Both the position numbers and the translations under genes were made by a program. DNA of 23,486 bases, taken from contig CAMTVV010000108.1 in NCBI GenBank assembly GCA_947085305.1, positions 1 to 23,486 on the forward strand, written 5' to 3'. The stretch comes from JAMCQB01 sp947085305. GTDB lineage: Bacteria > Nitrospirota > Thermodesulfovibrionia > Thermodesulfovibrionales > UBA9159. Shown in pieces: positions 20,952-23,486 of the stretch. The notes under the pieces were generated by a model that worked only from the letters and a program-made list of their open reading frames with translations, ran no database searches and had not been told where the DNA came from. Each line of letters begins with the position of its first letter. Within the stretch, counting starts at the first letter, position 1.

Positions 20952-22361
20952 CTATTCGGTCTTCGCAGGCCTTGTTATCCGGAACTTCCTTGCCTTTTCG
21001 TATAATGCCGCTCTCGATATTCCCAGCATTTTTGCGGTCTTTGCCATATTCCAGTTGTTTTTCTTAAGCGCAGTCATTATGAGTTTCTGCTCGTTGCCGG
21101 AAAGCGTCGGCAATGGAAGGGTAAGGGATTCGTCGTCGCAGACGAGATTAATGGAGGATCCACTCACCACTTCCGGGGAAAGGTCCGTGGTATCTATTGC
21201 AGTGCTCTTGCAGAGACTTACGGCCCGTTCGATCACATTTTTCAGTTCGCGGACATTTCCCGGCCAGTGATACCTCATCAGCATTTCCATCGCACCGTCA
21301 GAACAAGAGATAGTATGGCGGTCGAGCCTGTCGAGAAAATGGCGGATCAGAACAGGGATGTCCTCCTTTCTTTCGCGGAGCGGCGGAATGTTCACGGTCA
21401 TGGTGTTCAGCCTGTAATAGAGCTCTTCTCTGAATTTGCCTTCCCGGATCATCGCCTTAATATCCCTGTTCGTCGCAGCCATCAGGCGAAAGTCTACCTT
21501 TTTCGGAGTATTGCATCCCAGTCTGTATACGATTTTTTCCTCCAGGACCCTCAGGAGCTTCACCTGGGCATGCAGGGGCATGTCTCCGATTTCATCAAGG
21601 AAGAGCGTCCCTTTATCAGCCAATTCCATCTGCCCCATCTTGCCGTCTCTTTGCGCTCCAGTAAAAGCCCCGGGGGCATATCCAAAGAGCTCCGATTCGA
21701 AAAGTTCCTGCGGAATTGCTGCGCAATTGATACTCACAAAAGGACCCTTGCAACGCCGGCTTTCGAGGTGCAGTGCATGAGCGAACAGCTCTTTCCCTGT
21801 TCCCGTCGCGCCAAGCAACAAAACAGGTGATTCGGTCTTTGCGTAATTCTCAATCAACTCTTTTGCGCGCACAATGGCCGGACTGTTGCCCCTGATGTCG
21901 CAGAGGGAATACTTTGGAGACAAAACGCTCTTTATTTTTTCCCTGTAAGAGATTACTTTTCTTTCGAGGAGGTCCAGCCTTTCTGACAGATCCTTGAGCT
22001 CCCCGATGTCGCCAAAAAGGGATTGTGAGATGACCCCAACAACAAGTCCGTCCCTTCCCCTCACCGGGATTCTGTTCACGATCAGGATCTTCTTTTCTTT
22101 TCCCTCTCCGACAGAACATCTGAAGCCGAGTTCAGGCTCCCCGGTCTCCAGGACATGATGAATCCTTGATCCCGGAATGTACTCTGTGATCGGTTTTCCG
22201 ATCACCTCATTCTGAATTACTCCGAGATAATCTGCGTAGGTGCGGTTAATAAAACGTATCCTGCCGTCTCTGTCGCAGAAGATTATGCCGCTTGGAAGGC
22301 TGTCCAGAATGGTTTCCGGAATATCGTCCAGCAACATCATTTTTGTGTGATGTATTACCAC
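20952..22361 (-). CDS. sigma-54-dependent transcriptional activator (PAS, AAA+, Fis)
   Basis: This enhancer-binding protein drives open-complex formation by sigma-54 RNA polymerase. Its 469 residues comprise a PAS sensor (about 14-115, SGIIFCDRDGRIRFINRTY), a coiled linker (120-146), and an AAA+ domain with Walker A GATGTGKE at 184-191, the sigma-54 contact loop GAFTGA at 231-236, and Walker B GTLFLDEI at 251-258. A Fis-type helix-turn-helix follows at 424-465 (NMAKTAKMLGISRAALYEKARKF). There is no receiver domain, so a ligand or redox signal through PAS is likely rather than a kinase. GTG 22361 is the earliest start; ATG 22340 and 22337 are alternatives. It is divergent from the GltD-like gene, the likely target. 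Confidence 0.93.
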   Translation of the reverse strand: MVIHHTKMMLLDDIPETILDSLPSGIIFCDRDGRIRFINRTYADYLGVIQNEVIGKPITEYIPGSRIHHVLETGEPELGFRCSVGEGKEKKILIVNRIPVRGRDGLVVGVISQSLFGDIGELKDLSERLDLLERKVISYREKIKSVLSPKYSLCDIRGNSPAIVRAKELIENYAKTESPVLLLGATGTGKELFAHALHLESRRCKGPFVSINCAAIPQELFESELFGYAPGAFTGAQRDGKMGQMELADKGTLFLDEIGDMPLHAQVKLLRVLEEKIVYRLGCNTPKKVDFRLMAATNRDIKAMIREGKFREELYYRLNTMTVNIPPLRERKEDIPVLIRHFLDRLDRHTISCSDGAMEMLMRYHWPGNVRELKNVIERAVSLCKSTAIDTTDLSPEVVSGSSINLVCDDESLTLPLPTLSGNEQKLIMTALKKNNWNMAKTAKMLGISRAALYEKARKFRITRPAKTE

Positions 22362-22414
22362 GCCTCGTACCCTGCTCCCTTATAGAAAACATACCATAAT
22401 AGCATGTGTTAATT

Positions 22415-22445
22415 CCAGACATGTCTGAAAACAAGACATGTCTGG
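22415..22445. promoter_or_regulatory. tandem palindromic operator, candidate enhancer for the sigma-54 activator
   Basis: CCAGACATGTCT (22415-22426) and AGACATGTCTGG (22434-22445) are perfect inverted repeats with a 7-bp gap. Each arm is itself a 10-bp palindrome AGACATGTCT, with centres 17 bp apart. The pair lies about 55 bp upstream of the activator gene and about 180 bp before the predicted start of the GltD-like transcript, a usual distance for enhancer sites. It could also fold as a hairpin. Confidence 0.65.
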
Positions 22446-22584
22446 TCTATCTTTTCTTTGTTTCATCGAAATAAAATAGGAAGAGTGAACCGTCATGATA
22501 GGTCTTGAAATCTGTAATAATAACATGGCGATACGTCCCGCATCAACCTACGGAGCAAATCTCAATCCTGACGTCAAGATATCA

Positions 22585-22600
22585 TGGCATGCCAATTGCT
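22585..22600 (+). promoter_or_regulatory. sigma-54 (-24/-12) promoter
   Basis: TGGCATGCCAATTGCT agrees with the consensus TGGCACG-N4-TTGCW at every defined position except one (T for C). The GG at 22586-22587 and GC at 22598-22599 have the required 10-bp spacing. Transcription would start near 22611, about 48 bp before the ATG of the oxidoreductase. Confidence 0.8.
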
Positions 22601-22658
22601 TTCATACCTGACGATGTTGCATTGCAGATGTAAATCGATCTAACGGAGGATTCGTTCC

Positions 22659-23486
22659 ATGCAAGAAGTGACTTGTCTACGGGTAAGAACCGGCAGAAAG
22701 CAGGCCGCATGTCAGAAGGCCTGCCCGGCCGGTATCGATGTGCCCCGGTATATCAGGGCAATAGCGGCAGGGAAGTTCGATGAATCGCTCGCAATTATCC
22801 GGGAGAAGATTCCTTTCCCTACGGTTTGTGCTGATGCTTGCTTTAATCCTTGTGAGGATTCTTGTGCCTATAAACAATTTGGGGATCCTATTGCCATAAG
22901 GGCGCTTAAGCGTGCCGCAGCCGATAAAGGGAATGGACATTGGAAAAAGAATAAAAAGGTGGCGACTAGAACGGATAAAAAAATTGCCATAATCGGTGCA
23001 GGCCCCTCAGGGCTTACCGCCGCCTATTACTTAGTAAGCCTGGGACATTCGGTAACGGTTTATGATACTTTTCCTAAGCCTGGCGGGACAATGCGCTATG
23101 GAATACCCCAGTACCGATTGCCTGAGGAAAGGCTGGATAAAGATGTTAATGATATTTTGGAATGGGGGATAACGTTTAAAGGGAACACTACCATTGGGAA
23201 GGATATCACTCTGGATCAGCTTAAACTGGAGTACAACGCCATATTTATCGCCAGTGGGGCGAATAAAAGTTTAAAGATCCCTCTGGAAGGAATGAAAAAG
23301 AAAAACGTCCTCTGGGGCTTGGATTTTTTGCGAGATTTCAAGCTAGGAAAGTTTTTTGATTTGAAGGGTGACGTAATCGTGGTTGGGGGAGGTAACGTAG
23401 CCATCGATGTAGCTCTCACCGCTAAGAGGCTAGGTGCGGCTAATGTAAACCTCTTTTGTTTGGAAAAAAGAGAGGAAATGCCTGCC
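22659..23486 (+). CDS. GltD-like FAD/NAD(P) oxidoreductase, N-terminal part (3' end outside window)
   Basis: The frame is open from ATG 22659 to the window edge (276 codons). GGAGGA at 22645-22650 supports the start. The N-terminal Fe-S domain has cysteines C18 and C22 (ACQKACPAGIDVPRYI) and VCADACFNPCEDSCAYKQFGDPIAIRALKR, as in glutamate synthase small subunits and NfnB-type proteins. The FAD motif GAGPSG begins at residue 113 with KPGGTMRYGIPQYRLP downstream, and the NAD(P) motif GGGNVAIDVA begins at 243. Such subunits pass electrons between NAD(P)H, flavin and partner Fe-S proteins. Without the downstream genes, glutamate synthase, ferredoxin:NADP reductase or another complex cannot be separated. 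The sigma-54 promoter and divergent activator suggest conditional expression. Confidence 0.9.
   Translation, partial: MQEVTCLRVRTGRKQAACQKACPAGIDVPRYIRAIAAGKFDESLAIIREKIPFPTVCADACFNPCEDSCAYKQFGDPIAIRALKRAAADKGNGHWKKNKKVATRTDKKIAIIGAGPSGLTAAYYLVSLGHSVTVYDTFPKPGGTMRYGIPQYRLPEERLDKDVNDILEWGITFKGNTTIGKDITLDQLKLEYNAIFIASGANKSLKIPLEGMKKKNVLWGLDFLRDFKLGKFFDLKGDVIVVGGGNVAIDVALTAKRLGAANVNLFCLEKREEMPA

Noticed and set aside
1..23486. CRISPR array, prophage, transposase or toxin-antitoxin pair
   Set aside because: No regularly spaced direct repeats, no transposase or phage motifs were found. The one PIN-domain protein (4430-5077) is a HARP, not a VapC toxin, and has no antitoxin beside it.

Overview
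This window is about 23.5 kb of a bacterial chromosome with moderate G+C (about half, by eye). It holds mostly housekeeping genes in short, tightly packed operons. I infer an anaerobic or thermophile-related lineage, most likely Nitrospirota or a neighbouring deltaproteobacterial-type group. The basis is a HARP-type (Aquifex-like) protein-only RNase P, an Archaeoglobus-type IscS lacking the PLP lysine, an HspR-controlled dnaJ-clpB operon, and a divergent sigma-54 enhancer-binding regulator. No 16S or marker phylogeny is available here, so the taxonomy is inference.

Layout. 1-5077 (+): the 3' end of rmuC, a small conserved protein, a plant-type O-methyltransferase, nadD, rsfS (with a defective-looking start), a LapA-LapB fusion and a HARP RNase P; many of these overlap or nearly abut. 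5078-5305: a palindromic dispersed repeat, then a near-consensus sigma-70 promoter overlapped by a HAIR-like operator. 5306-9449 (+): dnaJ-hspR-clpB, a self-regulated chaperone operon. 9450-14959 (+): a short HEAT-repeat protein, a three-domain acyl ligase/ACP/acyltransferase fusion overlapping an MFS exporter, and tsaB. rimI follows at 15020.

15493-17862 (+): an Fe-S assembly operon, iscR, tusA-like, iscS-like and iscU. A 25-bp IscR type-1 site sits exactly on its promoter, and transcription is predicted to start at the iscR ATG. 17927-19341 (+): three tRNAs interleaved with two protein genes: tRNA-Ser(GCU), a DUF2155-like lipoprotein, tRNA-Arg(ACG), tadA and tRNA-Ser(CGA). The adenosine deaminase gene therefore lies directly behind the tRNA that is its known bacterial substrate. 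A strong terminator follows at 19459-19489.

19635-20850 (+): an SGNH-hydrolase-like protein and a SAM methyltransferase. 20952-22361 (-): a PAS/AAA+/Fis sigma-54 activator. It is divergent from 22659-end (+), a GltD-like FAD oxidoreductase truncated by the window edge. The gap between them carries tandem palindromes and a good -24/-12 promoter, which together form a complete candidate regulatory circuit.

I saw no CRISPR array, transposase, phage gene or rRNA. The most unusual elements are the lysine-less IscS operon, the HARP gene, the tRNA-Arg/tadA pairing and the sigma-54 circuit. None is proven to be a new system from sequence alone.
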